8,459 nt of DNA from CAZERT01 sp964630015 (GCA_964630015.1 CAZVTJ010000038.1:1-8459), one strand, 5' to 3'; counted from the stretch's first letter, positions 1 through 7,025 are shown. Program-made: numbers and translations. The notes: generated by a model not told the origin, from the sequence alone.

Positions 1-1590
1 CATAATCTTGGATATGGATTTTATGTCTATGGAACCTGGCCGCTTCTTTTCGTAAAAGCTATCGCCGGTCTTGCCAATGCCGATACATACAATGATTTGC
101 CCCATATTGGTCGTATTGTCGCAGGCACATTTGACATTATCATCCTCATCCTTGTTATTGCAGGTACGTTTATGCTCTCTGGCCAGTCCGGATCAAAAAA
201 TCGAACCATTATTTCCCTTCTTGCCGGGCTGTTCTATTCACTATTGGTGCTCCCTATCCAACTTTCCCATTTTTATACCGTCGATCAGGGACTTGTCGTA
301 AGCACAATAGGAACGATCATATTGGGACTTCTATGGACACGAAAAAAAGAATCATCATCACTCGTTCTTCCGATTCTCATGGGAATATCGTTTGGGCTCG
401 CGGTTGCCGCAAAAATCCAGGGGGCACTTCTAGCGCCGCTTCTTGGTGTTTTTCTTCTCCAAAAAATCCTTCAAACCCGCGGGAAGCTATCATCATGGAT
501 TGCAGGAGTGCTCTGTGTCGTTGCCGCACTCCTAACGATTCGCTTTGCATACCCAACGCTTTTTACCGGATCGGGTCTTATTCCACAGGGAATAAACCAA
601 AAAGTCATAAGCAACTGGAAACAATTAAAATTCGAATACAGCTGGGATACCTATAAAAATACGACGGATATCTACTTCCCCCCGGCGACAATGTTCCTAG
701 CCACCGGAACCCTTCGTTTCCCTGTTGAAAATCTCCTGTTGTGGGGAGTTGGGATATCCGGATCACTCCTTATTCTTGCCGGACTTTTTTTATATACGAT
801 CCATATTGTGAGGCATCCAAAAAATCGCTTTCTCCACGCTTCCCTCCTCTTGTGGTTAACCGGTATGTTTTTTTACCAATCGCTTGAATTTGCAAAATAT
901 CTCCGGTATTTCTATATTCTTCTCCCCTTGACAACCATTCTTGTTTTTACGGGTTTTTCATCCGTGCGGAAGTGGAACAGAATCACCAAAACGCTCCTGA
1001 TTCTTTGTTTTGTATTTCACTTTCTTTGGGCGTTCGCATTTTCCAGAATTTATTCACAAACGAATCCAAGAATTGAAGCATCCATTTGGATGAACACCAC
1101 TATTCCACAAGGCTCAATTACCACAACGGAACACTGGGATGACGGGCTTCCCCTGTGTCTTCCCGATTACCCGTGCGGACGGTTTATCCAGCTTGAACTT
1201 CCCCTCTACGATCCCGATACTGAAGAAAAATGGAATTCTATTGATGCAAAACTGGAATCAGCGCAGTATATTGTCCTTTCCAGCAATAGACTCTATGGAT
1301 CCATCCCTGCGGTATCCGACCGGTACCCGCGCACGACCGAGTACTACAAAAAACTGTTTGACGGCAGCCTGGGATTTACCAAAATCAAGGAATTTACTGC
1401 CCGTCCCAATCTCCCCATCCCCTTTATTCATGTTTGTATAACCCCTCCGTTTGTCTGGTATGGCGCACTTGCCCGCCCATCCCAAGAGTGTCCGCTCGAG
1501 GGGATTTCATTTGTCGATGACTACGCCGATGAAAGTTTTACCGTCTATGACCATCCGAAAGTCATTATTTTTCAAAAAAATCCCTCATGA
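1..1590 (+). CDS. GT39/PMT-like membrane glycosyltransferase (5' partial)
   Basis: The reading frame is open from base 1 with no in-frame ATG, so the N-terminus lies outside the window; a TTG at 97 is only an internal leucine codon. The 529 visible codons start with a Tyr/Gly-rich stretch (NLGYGFYVYG) typical of the first extracytoplasmic loop of GT39-like GT-C enzymes, where a catalytic Asp normally lies just upstream, here off the edge. Many hydrophobic segments follow, including GLAVAAKIQGALLAPLLG, which resembles the family's G-L-A-x-x-x-K segment. After the last membrane helices (about codon 350) comes a soluble C-terminal domain with EHWDDGLP (codons 378-384) and a VYDHPKV motif near the end, which I recall from Patescibacteria GT39 proteins. 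The likely role is transfer of a sugar from a polyprenyl-phosphate donor to an acceptor on the outer face of the membrane; donor and acceptor are unknown. It ends in an ATGA overlap with the next gene. Confidence 0.8.
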   Translation, partial: HNLGYGFYVYGTWPLLFVKAIAGLANADTYNDLPHIGRIVAGTFDIIILILVIAGTFMLSGQSGSKNRTIISLLAGLFYSLLVLPIQLSHFYTVDQGLVVSTIGTIILGLLWTRKKESSSLVLPILMGISFGLAVAAKIQGALLAPLLGVFLLQKILQTRGKLSSWIAGVLCVVAALLTIRFAYPTLFTGSGLIPQGINQKVISNWKQLKFEYSWDTYKNTTDIYFPPATMFLATGTLRFPVENLLLWGVGISGSLLILAGLFLYTIHIVRHPKNRFLHASLLLWLTGMFFYQSLEFAKYLRYFYILLPLTTILVFTGFSSVRKWNRITKTLLILCFVFHFLWAFAFSRIYSQTNPRIEASIWMNTTIPQGSITTTEHWDDGLPLCLPDYPCGRFIQLELPLYDPDTEEKWNSIDAKLESAQYIVLSSNRLYGSIPAVSDRYPRTTEYYKKLFDGSLGFTKIKEFTARPNLPIPFIHVCITPPFVWYGALARPSQECPLEGISFVDDYADESFTVYDHPKVIIFQKNPS

Positions 1591-2750
1591 AACATCGAAA
1601 TGTCCCCTGGAGAATAATCTTTTTCATCGCCGTAGCACTTCATATTTGTCTGTATATATCTGCATATCAAACGGGTTGGTTTGACATTTTTTTCGAACAC
1701 GTCACAAAGGGACAGGATTTTTTCCAGATACCCAATGGCGCAGCTGCATTTCTGCATGGCGGTTCATTACAAGGTATCCCTCCACCAGGAGTCGCACCAT
1801 ATACAAATTGTTGTGGTGTAAACAATAACGTCTACCATCCTCTTTTGACCCTCCTTATTGGAACTCCTTTACAATTACTGTCACCCGATTATGCATTCCT
1901 CGTGTGGTCAATACTTCACCTCATTATCACAATACTCATCATATGGCACATGCTCACAACATACCGGAAGCATCCTTTGGTGTACGGTGCATGCTCACTC
2001 TTTTTATTGAATTCCTATCATTATTATGAAATCCAACACGCACAGTTCCACTTTCTTTTTACTGCTGCGTGTTATTTTCTTTTTACGCAAATCCATAAGA
2101 AAGGAGATACCCGCATAGGTGGATTATTGTTCTTCATGTCACTCCTTGTTAAACCAATTGGCCTCCTGTTTGTTGTCCCCCTTATGCTTGGAAAATATTT
2201 CAAAACAGTCGGTATTGGTTTACTTGTATATATAGCAGTAACGGTTCCTTTATTATATTGGGAACCGGGAAAGTATTTTATTTGGAATATTCTGGCAAAT
2301 ATTAGCGGAAGTTATCCAAATTACAATCTGTATGCCCTTTCGCGGCTTCTTCCGGTTCCTCTTGCGTATATTGATGGCATACGGAATATTTGCGCCGTTG
2401 GTTTACTACTGTACCAAATAAAGTACAAACCCCGTTTACTCAACGTTGTGATGTTGTGGGTTGTTTTTCAGCTCATATTCTATAGCGGTGTCTATCATTA
2501 TTACTATGCGATTACATCATTTCTGGTATTTTTTGTTATTGTCACGGATAGCGTGGAGCGATCCAAATTATTTTGGATAACGGTTGCATCTATAACAATC
2601 CCTCCACCGATTATCCTTTTCCATCTTGCAGGTGACCCTTCAGTCCTGCCAAATAAACATCTGTCCATCATTGCAATATATAGTGTCTTTACCCTATGTA
2701 CCTTTGCTTGTTTTCTTATTCGGAATATGTCCCGACGTCCGGCTCGATAA
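1587..2750 (+). CDS. GT87/DUF2029-like polytopic glycosyltransferase
   Basis: This 387-residue protein is almost entirely membrane-spanning, with about nine or ten hydrophobic segments, the first at residues 9-26. The first loop carries GQDFFQIPNG (residues 42-51). D44 is the candidate for the conserved acidic residue of GT-C family 87 (polyprenol-phosphate-mannose-dependent mannosyltransferases such as PimE). Further family-like features are VYHPLL (82-87), YEIQHAQFHF (147-156) and LLVKP (186-190). The expected role is addition of a hexose from a lipid-phosphate donor to an envelope glycan or lipid; the specificity cannot be read from sequence. The ATG at 1587 overlaps the upstream stop as ATGA, which fixes the start and implies translational coupling; no Shine-Dalgarno is visible. 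The 3' end overlaps the convergent gene by 35 bp. The silent positions look more A/T-rich than in the genes right of 5847. A diverged paralogue lies at 5847-7025. Confidence 0.75.
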   Translation: MKHRNVPWRIIFFIAVALHICLYISAYQTGWFDIFFEHVTKGQDFFQIPNGAAAFLHGGSLQGIPPPGVAPYTNCCGVNNNVYHPLLTLLIGTPLQLLSPDYAFLVWSILHLIITILIIWHMLTTYRKHPLVYGACSLFLLNSYHYYEIQHAQFHFLFTAACYFLFTQIHKKGDTRIGGLLFFMSLLVKPIGLLFVVPLMLGKYFKTVGIGLLVYIAVTVPLLYWEPGKYFIWNILANISGSYPNYNLYALSRLLPVPLAYIDGIRNICAVGLLLYQIKYKPRLLNVVMLWVVFQLIFYSGVYHYYYAITSFLVFFVIVTDSVERSKLFWITVASITIPPPIILFHLAGDPSVLPNKHLSIIAIYSVFTLCTFACFLIRNMSRRPAR

Positions 2751-4272
2751 TAAGGAGTTGTGCTGCCGGTTTTTTTGTACCATCTTCCCCAAAATACAGC
2801 ATGTCATCATGCGCATTTGGGTACTGCTTTCTCAACAGACGGAATGCTTCCTCATGCTGGTTGTCCGGCATCGCAATAAATACTAGTCGTTTGGCCCGAT
2901 TTCGTTGAACGGATAAAAAATCAGTATCGTGTTCAACCCATACATACCGCTTTGTGTACGGATTCCCTTTTTGATAGGTAAGAAATGTTATGGTATCCCT
3001 GGGAAAATTGTCCGTCAGGTAAAAATCCGTGGAGTAAATCCTCGGTTTCATGTAATTTCCGACAATACTTGTTTCCGGGTAGAAACCAAAAATATCCCGC
3101 TTCTGTTGCCCAAAATATGTTTGCCAACACACAATACAAACCGCAAATACAACGCTCATATATACACCATACTGAAGAAAACGAAATCGTATCTTTGAAA
3201 GTACCTGAACACACCATGCTCCCCCAATTCCGATTACTATATATACAAACGGCATTGTTCCCATTGCGCGATTTCCGTTGGGCTCCGTCAGAAACCCCGG
3301 AAGCAAATACACAAACATACCCAACAATAAGACTTGAGAAGATTTTTTCCGCAAAGTCGCCAAACACACAATGCACCCGATGAGAAACACTATCGCGCTT
3401 GGCCACTCCAATAGTGGTTGTGTAGTAAAAAAATCATCTCCATGTGCCTGTTTGGTAAACAACTCCAAAGTTCGGATACCATTATCAAATAATGGAGTTA
3501 ATGATCGTTGTTGGACTATTTTGGTTCCGACAAATAGATATGAACTGCGTGAATGAAACGTATCGGGATTCCGGAGGGCAAAACGGATAAGAGGCAGCAA
3601 AAAAAGAACACTCACACAAAACACAATTCCAAGTTTTTTCCATACGTGACGGAAATGGACGAAAAATATCGTATGTCTGAATATGTAGACCATACCGAGT
3701 AAAAAAAGTGGGGTTACGCGGGCGGAATTATAGGTATTGATCGTACAGGCAGTAATAAAACCAAGGAGTATGGCCAAACCATTCGATGGTTTCATGAAAA
3801 ATGCATAGGAAACACCAAGAAGAAGGGAAAGAAAGAATGGGAATGTAATAACCCTCCATACACTTTTCCCCATAATGATTGACCAACCGGAACAGGCAAA
3901 AAACAGCAAAGTAATAAGTGCCGTCCGTTTACCATACAGTATTCTTGCTGCAAAATAGAGGGAAAATAATGTAAAAATCGACCACAGTGTTGATGTGAAT
4001 TTAAGAACCCACGTATGCGGACCAAAAAAATGGATCAGAAGAGCGGCAGAATAACGGAAAAGACTCTCCCCTTGCCAACCCAGATTCGAATATGGACGAT
4101 ACGGTAATGGAGATTGTGAAAGTTCGATCGCCTCCAATCCTTCAAGGGCGCCATCATGGTGAAGGCCATAGGGAATCGTATCAAAATGATAGAGCCGAAA
4201 AAAAATTCCGATGGCAAAAAAAACAATCATCGGAATGATTCGGGGGAACGTATAAAGGATATGCCTTTTCAT
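2716..4272 (-). CDS. GT39-like membrane glycosyltransferase with DGALEG motif
   Basis: The protein has 518 residues. A membrane segment at about 12-27 is followed by PYGLHHDGALEGLEAIEL (34-51), matching the position of the catalytic Asp-Glu pair of GT39/ArnT-like GT-C enzymes. Here D40 is present, the next residue is Gly, and the next Glu is E44. YRPYSNLGWQGESLFRY continues the first loop, and about ten further hydrophobic segments follow, with YNSARVTPLFL in the middle. After the last helix there is a soluble C-terminal domain of about 120 residues. The expected role is sugar transfer from a polyprenyl-phosphate donor on the outer membrane face. It is the last gene of the minus-strand operon. 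Its ATG (4270-4272) overlaps the upstream HAD stop as ATGA, and a hairpin lies just before the start. Its stop at 2716-2718 is inside the 3' end of the convergent GT87-like gene. The family is well supported; substrates are unknown. Confidence 0.78.
   Translation of the reverse strand: MKRHILYTFPRIIPMIVFFAIGIFFRLYHFDTIPYGLHHDGALEGLEAIELSQSPLPYRPYSNLGWQGESLFRYSAALLIHFFGPHTWVLKFTSTLWSIFTLFSLYFAARILYGKRTALITLLFFACSGWSIIMGKSVWRVITFPFFLSLLLGVSYAFFMKPSNGLAILLGFITACTINTYNSARVTPLFLLGMVYIFRHTIFFVHFRHVWKKLGIVFCVSVLFLLPLIRFALRNPDTFHSRSSYLFVGTKIVQQRSLTPLFDNGIRTLELFTKQAHGDDFFTTQPLLEWPSAIVFLIGCIVCLATLRKKSSQVLLLGMFVYLLPGFLTEPNGNRAMGTMPFVYIVIGIGGAWCVQVLSKIRFRFLQYGVYMSVVFAVCIVCWQTYFGQQKRDIFGFYPETSIVGNYMKPRIYSTDFYLTDNFPRDTITFLTYQKGNPYTKRYVWVEHDTDFLSVQRNRAKRLVFIAMPDNQHEEAFRLLRKQYPNAHDDMLYFGEDGTKKPAAQLLIIEPDVGTYSE
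2739..2776 (+). terminator. Possible Rho-independent terminator of the first plus-strand operon
   Basis: CCGGC (2739-2743) can pair with GCCGG (2765-2769), and seven T residues follow at 2770-2776. It lies across and just after the stop codon at 2748-2750. The loop is 21 nt, which is long, so the structure is only moderately convincing. It is embedded in the coding sequence of the opposing gene. Confidence 0.35.
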
Positions 4273-4844
4273 GGATGTATTGACGTTAAGGCTGTCAATA
4301 AATCGGGATACTTTCTCGTATATGAAGAATATTTATCCAAAATATTATAAATCCAAAGGATTTTACAATCCTGCTGTAGTCCGGATAAATGTTCCACGAT
4401 ATCAAAATTATCTTCAATAAAATAATCAAGCTTCAGGGTTTTCAATTTTCGTTCCTTAAATAGATGTGGTTGCTCATCCTGCCGATTGACGATAATTTCC
4501 TTAAAAAGCGCGTGGTATCCATGTTTTGTAAGCCAATGGACAAGCTCGTCATCCAAATACCCGTATCTGCCGCTAATAATATATGCCTCTACCTCCCCTG
4601 ATTCCACCAATTCCCGTAGATACTCCATACCACGCTCGGGCAAAAAGCTGAACTGGTGCGGGATCCAAAAAAGCGCCTTCATGATGGGGTGCTTTGGAAC
4701 GTAGAATTTAGTTTTCTTTGCTCCAAAAATACGCCGTTTCACATACGTAATCGGTCCTCGGACAATCCGAAGCGGGTTATAGGCAACCACACCGTCAAAA
4801 TCCAACCCGATCCGGATTTTTTTTGTGCGTGTTTTTTTATTCAT
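4269..4844 (-). CDS. HAD-superfamily hydrolase (small phosphatase, NT5C-like)
   Basis: I take the ATG at 4844 (191 residues). It starts 8 nt after the UbiA stop and leaves only about ten residues before motif I, whereas the longer ATG at 4898 would overlap the UbiA gene by 46 bp. HAD motif I is GLDFDGVV with nucleophile D15 and acid/base D17. Motif II is IISGR with S91. A lysine-rich stretch (K130-K138) can supply motif III, and motif IV is FIEDNFD with E144, D145 and D148. The residues needed for a Mg-dependent phosphatase are therefore present. The insert at about 25-75 (PITYVKRR, FYVPKHP, FWIPHQF) may be a small cap. No signal peptide or membrane segment is seen, so it is cytosolic. The position between a DPPR-synthase-like UbiA and a lipid-sugar-dependent glycosyltransferase suggests it dephosphorylates a lipid-linked or free sugar phosphate (inference); nucleotidase activity is the main alternative. 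An AGGA lies about 14 nt before the start. Confidence 0.8.
   Translation of the reverse strand: MNKKTRTKKIRIGLDFDGVVAYNPLRIVRGPITYVKRRIFGAKKTKFYVPKHPIMKALFWIPHQFSFLPERGMEYLRELVESGEVEAYIISGRYGYLDDELVHWLTKHGYHALFKEIIVNRQDEQPHLFKERKLKTLKLDYFIEDNFDIVEHLSGLQQDCKILWIYNILDKYSSYTRKYPDLLTALTSIHP
4278..4300 (-). promoter_or_regulatory. Hairpin just upstream of the GT39-like start codon
   Basis: A perfect 7-bp inverted repeat, TATTGAC and GTCAATA, is separated by 9 nt. It sits in the last codons of the HAD gene and ends 5 nt before the downstream ATG, where a ribosome would bind. It could hold the start closed until a ribosome finishing the HAD gene opens it. The structure is seen in the sequence; the role is inferred. 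Confidence 0.4.
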
Positions 4845-4852
4845 GATATGTT

Positions 4853-5791
4853 CTATTTTCCTATTCCATAAATCACTACCAATACCGTTATCCCCCATCC
4901 GATCACGGAAAAAAGAAGCGGCCTATCACGAAACAGAAGTGATTGGTATGATTCATGTTTTTCCACCACATACATCCGCTGCAGATACCGCATGAGTCCA
5001 TATAGCACGAACGGAATCGTTGCCATGAGCCACTTCCTGCCGGTAAAAAGTGCCACACCGTTCCCGCTCACCGCTGATGCAAGCGATTCATTAGAAAACG
5101 TCGTAAGAAACGAAAAATAGGAATAGGACAGAAACGTTGCGGTGGCAAACATGGCCAGGAACGCATCCAGCAGGGTTGAGGAATACATCGGCTCCCCTCC
5201 CGTACTCTTCTTTCTTTCCAGCTCCATTGCCTCGTACCGCCGCTTTCCGATGGCAAACAGAAGCGAAAGACAAAAAGCGGTGAGGAGCAGCCATACCGAT
5301 ACATGAATGCCTGTTGCAATTTCGCCGGCAACCAGACGCAGCGCATACCCGGTCGAAAGCGCCATGATATCAAGAATCCGTTGATATCGGAAAACAAATA
5401 AAAGCAAATAATGAAGGGCCATATAGGCTAAAATGACGACAAAAAATGTCCACCCAAGAAGAAGGCTCAAAAGGGAACCAAACAGCACACAAATTCCCCA
5501 CGCAACCCACGCCTGACGGATAGTAATCATTCTGCTGGCAATCGGACGGTTTTTCTTTGTCGGGTGGAGCCGGTCAAGCGGTGCGTCAACAATATCGTTC
5601 ATGATGTAATGAGAAGAACTTATGAGTGATAATGCAAGAAAGGCAAGTAAAGACAATTCTATATACCGTGGTGAAAAAATGACTCCGCCGAATACAAGCG
5701 GGGCAAAAATTGCAACGTTTTTCACCCACTGCCGGACACGGAGAAGGGAAAGAATTGAAGAAAAACGATACGGTAACGTCGTATGTCCCAT
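4853..5791 (-). CDS. UbiA-family polyprenyl-phosphate phosphoribosyltransferase (DPPR synthase-like)
   Basis: The protein has 312 residues from the ATG at 5791, close to the usual family size of about 300. The frame continues upstream to 5959, but that extension lies in the divergent gene and has no family character. Near the N-terminus, VRQWVKNVAIFAPLVF (19-34) is typical of this branch. The Mg/diphosphate motif I is NDIVDAPLDRLHPTKKNRPI (65-84), giving N65, D66, D69 and D73 followed by R-L-H-P-T-K. This is the pattern of mycobacterial Rv3806c-type 5-phosphoribosyl-1-diphosphate:decaprenyl-phosphate phosphoribosyltransferase rather than UbiA or MenA. The second motif region is DIMALSTGYALRLVAGEIAT (141-160), followed by IGKRRYE (181-187). 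About eight or nine membrane helices are visible. The expected reaction is PRPP plus polyprenyl phosphate giving polyprenyl-phospho-5-phosphoribose and PPi at the inner membrane face. It is first in an operon with the HAD and GT39-like genes. Confidence 0.82.
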   Translation of the reverse strand: MGHTTLPYRFSSILSLLRVRQWVKNVAIFAPLVFGGVIFSPRYIELSLLAFLALSLISSSHYIMNDIVDAPLDRLHPTKKNRPIASRMITIRQAWVAWGICVLFGSLLSLLLGWTFFVVILAYMALHYLLLFVFRYQRILDIMALSTGYALRLVAGEIATGIHVSVWLLLTAFCLSLLFAIGKRRYEAMELERKKSTGGEPMYSSTLLDAFLAMFATATFLSYSYFSFLTTFSNESLASAVSGNGVALFTGRKWLMATIPFVLYGLMRYLQRMYVVEKHESYQSLLFRDRPLLFSVIGWGITVLVVIYGIGK

Positions 5792-5802
5792 GAGTATGCA
5801 AG

Positions 5803-5832
5803 TTGAATAAATCCGGTAATCTGCCCTAGTAT
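5803..5832 (+). promoter_or_regulatory. Candidate promoter for the 5847 gene
   Basis: TTGAAT (5803-5808) and TAGTAT (5827-5832) are separated by 18 bp. Transcription would start about 8 nt before the ATG at 5847, giving a nearly leaderless message, consistent with the lack of a Shine-Dalgarno. The -10 coincides with that of the opposing promoter. The hexamers match consensus only partly. Confidence 0.35.
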
Positions 5833-5842
5833 AGAAAATACT
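5828..5842. repeat. Short dyad in the divergent intergenic region
   Basis: AGTAT and ATACT form perfect 5-bp arms around a 5-nt centre. The dyad covers the shared -10 region of the two opposing promoters and could be an operator or simply reflect the two opposed -10 boxes. Confidence 0.3.
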
Positions 5843-5856
5843 CACCATGAAAACAA
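5828..5856 (-). promoter_or_regulatory. Candidate promoter of the UbiA-HAD-GT39 operon
   Basis: Read on the minus strand, TTGTTT (5851-5856) and TATACT (5828-5833) are separated by 17 bp. The -10 matches consensus at five of six bases. The start would fall near 5821, giving a leader of about 30 nt before the ATG at 5791. The -35 lies inside the first codons of the divergent gene. No strong Shine-Dalgarno precedes the start. Confidence 0.45.
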
Positions 5857-7025
5857 GACGAATGCCCCAACCGAAACTTCCCGAACCTCCGTCACTGCGG
5901 ACAATTGTCAGTGTCATGGTTATTGCGCTCTCTGTAGTCCTGTACATCGTCTCACTCACCTATTCGGGAACCTTCGATGCCGTCATGATCTCCAAAACTC
6001 CTGCAGGCAGACTGGAGGCACTCAAACGCCAAGCGGAAACCACTCTAGGTAACACATCGCCCACTTCGTCAGATACTTCGCTTGCACTTTCAACCGTTCA
6101 CCCCGTTCTTGTTGCGCTTGTGGGTATCCCCCTTACCATCCTCCCTGATTCGGTTTTCCCGATGCTTATGACCATTCTTTCCGTCTGCACGGTAGGAATC
6201 ACCGGAATCATTGTCTGGAAATTGTTTCCCAGCAACCGAATACGTCTTCCCGCTCTTGCCTATATCCTTGCAAACCTTACGCTCTACGAAGAGCTGAAAA
6301 ACCCGGGATTTCAACTCATCCGCATCATTCTTTCTGGTGCACTGCTTCTGAGGATCGAAAACGGGAAGAATAATAAATCGGTATTTTTTCTCCTGATTTT
6401 CCTGATGGTCCTGGAACCGCTCAACTGCATCCTCCCCTTTATGCTCTTATTCGGAAAGCAGAGAAAAATCTCACTTGCTGCTCTTGGCGCCTGGATTATC
6501 CTTACCGGAGCAATTCTCTTTACGCCATTCAGCTTGTCTTACACCGATACACTAACCCACACCTTCCTATCCTGGATACCCACCACCTACTCCATTACGT
6601 CCATCGGGAAATTCCTCCCGCTACCGCTCGGCTTTTTTGGTGCACTTTTTTTCCTGGCGCTTGGCGGAATCATTATCCTCTCCCGGCGTCTGTCCTACCC
6701 GGTCTCTCTTGCCGTCGGCATGATACTCGTCGTTATCTTTTCCTCCAATTCGATTCCTGCCAGTTATCTGCTCCCCCCCGCCCTGACCATACTATTACTG
6801 CTTACGGGTGAAATCCGCTTCACCCCGCCTCTTGCGGCGGTTCTGTTTGCCATTGCCCTTCCGTCCCCAATCTTTTGGATTCGGGTAGGAACGACAACGG
6901 GCGATATCTTAAGTAGTCAAAATATCGCAATTGCTGCCATCTGGCATACATATTGGGGAACTCTCCTTATTCCGGGAATCATCCTGTCCAAACGAATAAA
7001 CCCTGCTACAATACAACTCTCATGA
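5847..7025 (+). CDS. Polytopic membrane protein, diverged GT87-like paralogue
   Basis: This 392-residue protein has a basic, proline-rich N-terminus (MKTRRMPQPK) and about nine or ten hydrophobic segments, the first at 18-38. It matches no enzyme family by clear motifs, but it lines up along its length with the GT87-like protein at 1587-2750. GTFD (41-44) aligns with GWFD (30-33). HPVLVALVGIPLTILP (85-100) aligns with HPLLTLLIGTPLQLLS (84-99). YE occurs at 147-148 in both, LEP (189-191) aligns with VKP (188-190), and FLPLPL (256-261) aligns with LLPVPL (254-259). The acidic GQDFF motif of the other protein is replaced by GRLEA (54-58), so catalytic ability is doubtful unless another acid serves. 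The first gene of a plus-strand pair, it ends in an ATGA overlap with the FAD oxidoreductase. A catalytically inactive partner, transporter or enzyme of altered specificity are all possible. Confidence 0.65.
   Translation: MKTRRMPQPKLPEPPSLRTIVSVMVIALSVVLYIVSLTYSGTFDAVMISKTPAGRLEALKRQAETTLGNTSPTSSDTSLALSTVHPVLVALVGIPLTILPDSVFPMLMTILSVCTVGITGIIVWKLFPSNRIRLPALAYILANLTLYEELKNPGFQLIRIILSGALLLRIENGKNNKSVFFLLIFLMVLEPLNCILPFMLLFGKQRKISLAALGAWIILTGAILFTPFSLSYTDTLTHTFLSWIPTTYSITSIGKFLPLPLGFFGALFFLALGGIIILSRRLSYPVSLAVGMILVVIFSSNSIPASYLLPPALTILLLLTGEIRFTPPLAAVLFAIALPSPIFWIRVGTTTGDILSSQNIAIAAIWHTYWGTLLIPGIILSKRINPATIQLS
7004..7012 (+). promoter_or_regulatory. Possible internal extended -10 promoter for the FAD gene
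   Basis: TGCTACAAT gives an extended TGn motif joined to TACAAT at 7007-7012. Only a poor -35 (CTGTCC at 6984-6989) is present, with 17-bp spacing. Transcription would start about 3 nt before the ATG at 7022, making a leaderless message. This could let the oxidoreductase be expressed apart from the upstream gene. Confidence 0.3.

Noticed and set aside
2933..3406. 157-codon minus-strand open frame
   Set aside because: It is an out-of-frame shadow of the GT39-like gene on the same strand, with no family features.
4293..4298. TTGACA on the minus strand before the GT39-like gene
   Set aside because: No -10 lies at 16-18 bp; the bases are better explained as one arm of the 7-bp hairpin.
4845..4898. 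Longer HAD start at 4898
   Set aside because: It would overlap the UbiA gene by 46 bp and adds 18 residues with no HAD feature; the ATG at 4844 is better placed.
5792..5959. N-terminal extension of the UbiA frame upstream of 5791
   Set aside because: It lies across the divergent promoter and in the coding sequence of the plus-strand gene, shows no UbiA character, and the family N-terminus is complete from 5791.
6953..7021. Longer TTG start for the FAD oxidoreductase
   Set aside because: It reads through the end of the upstream gene, while the ATG at 7022 places the FAD-binding motif directly at the N-terminus and gives the ATGA overlap seen elsewhere.
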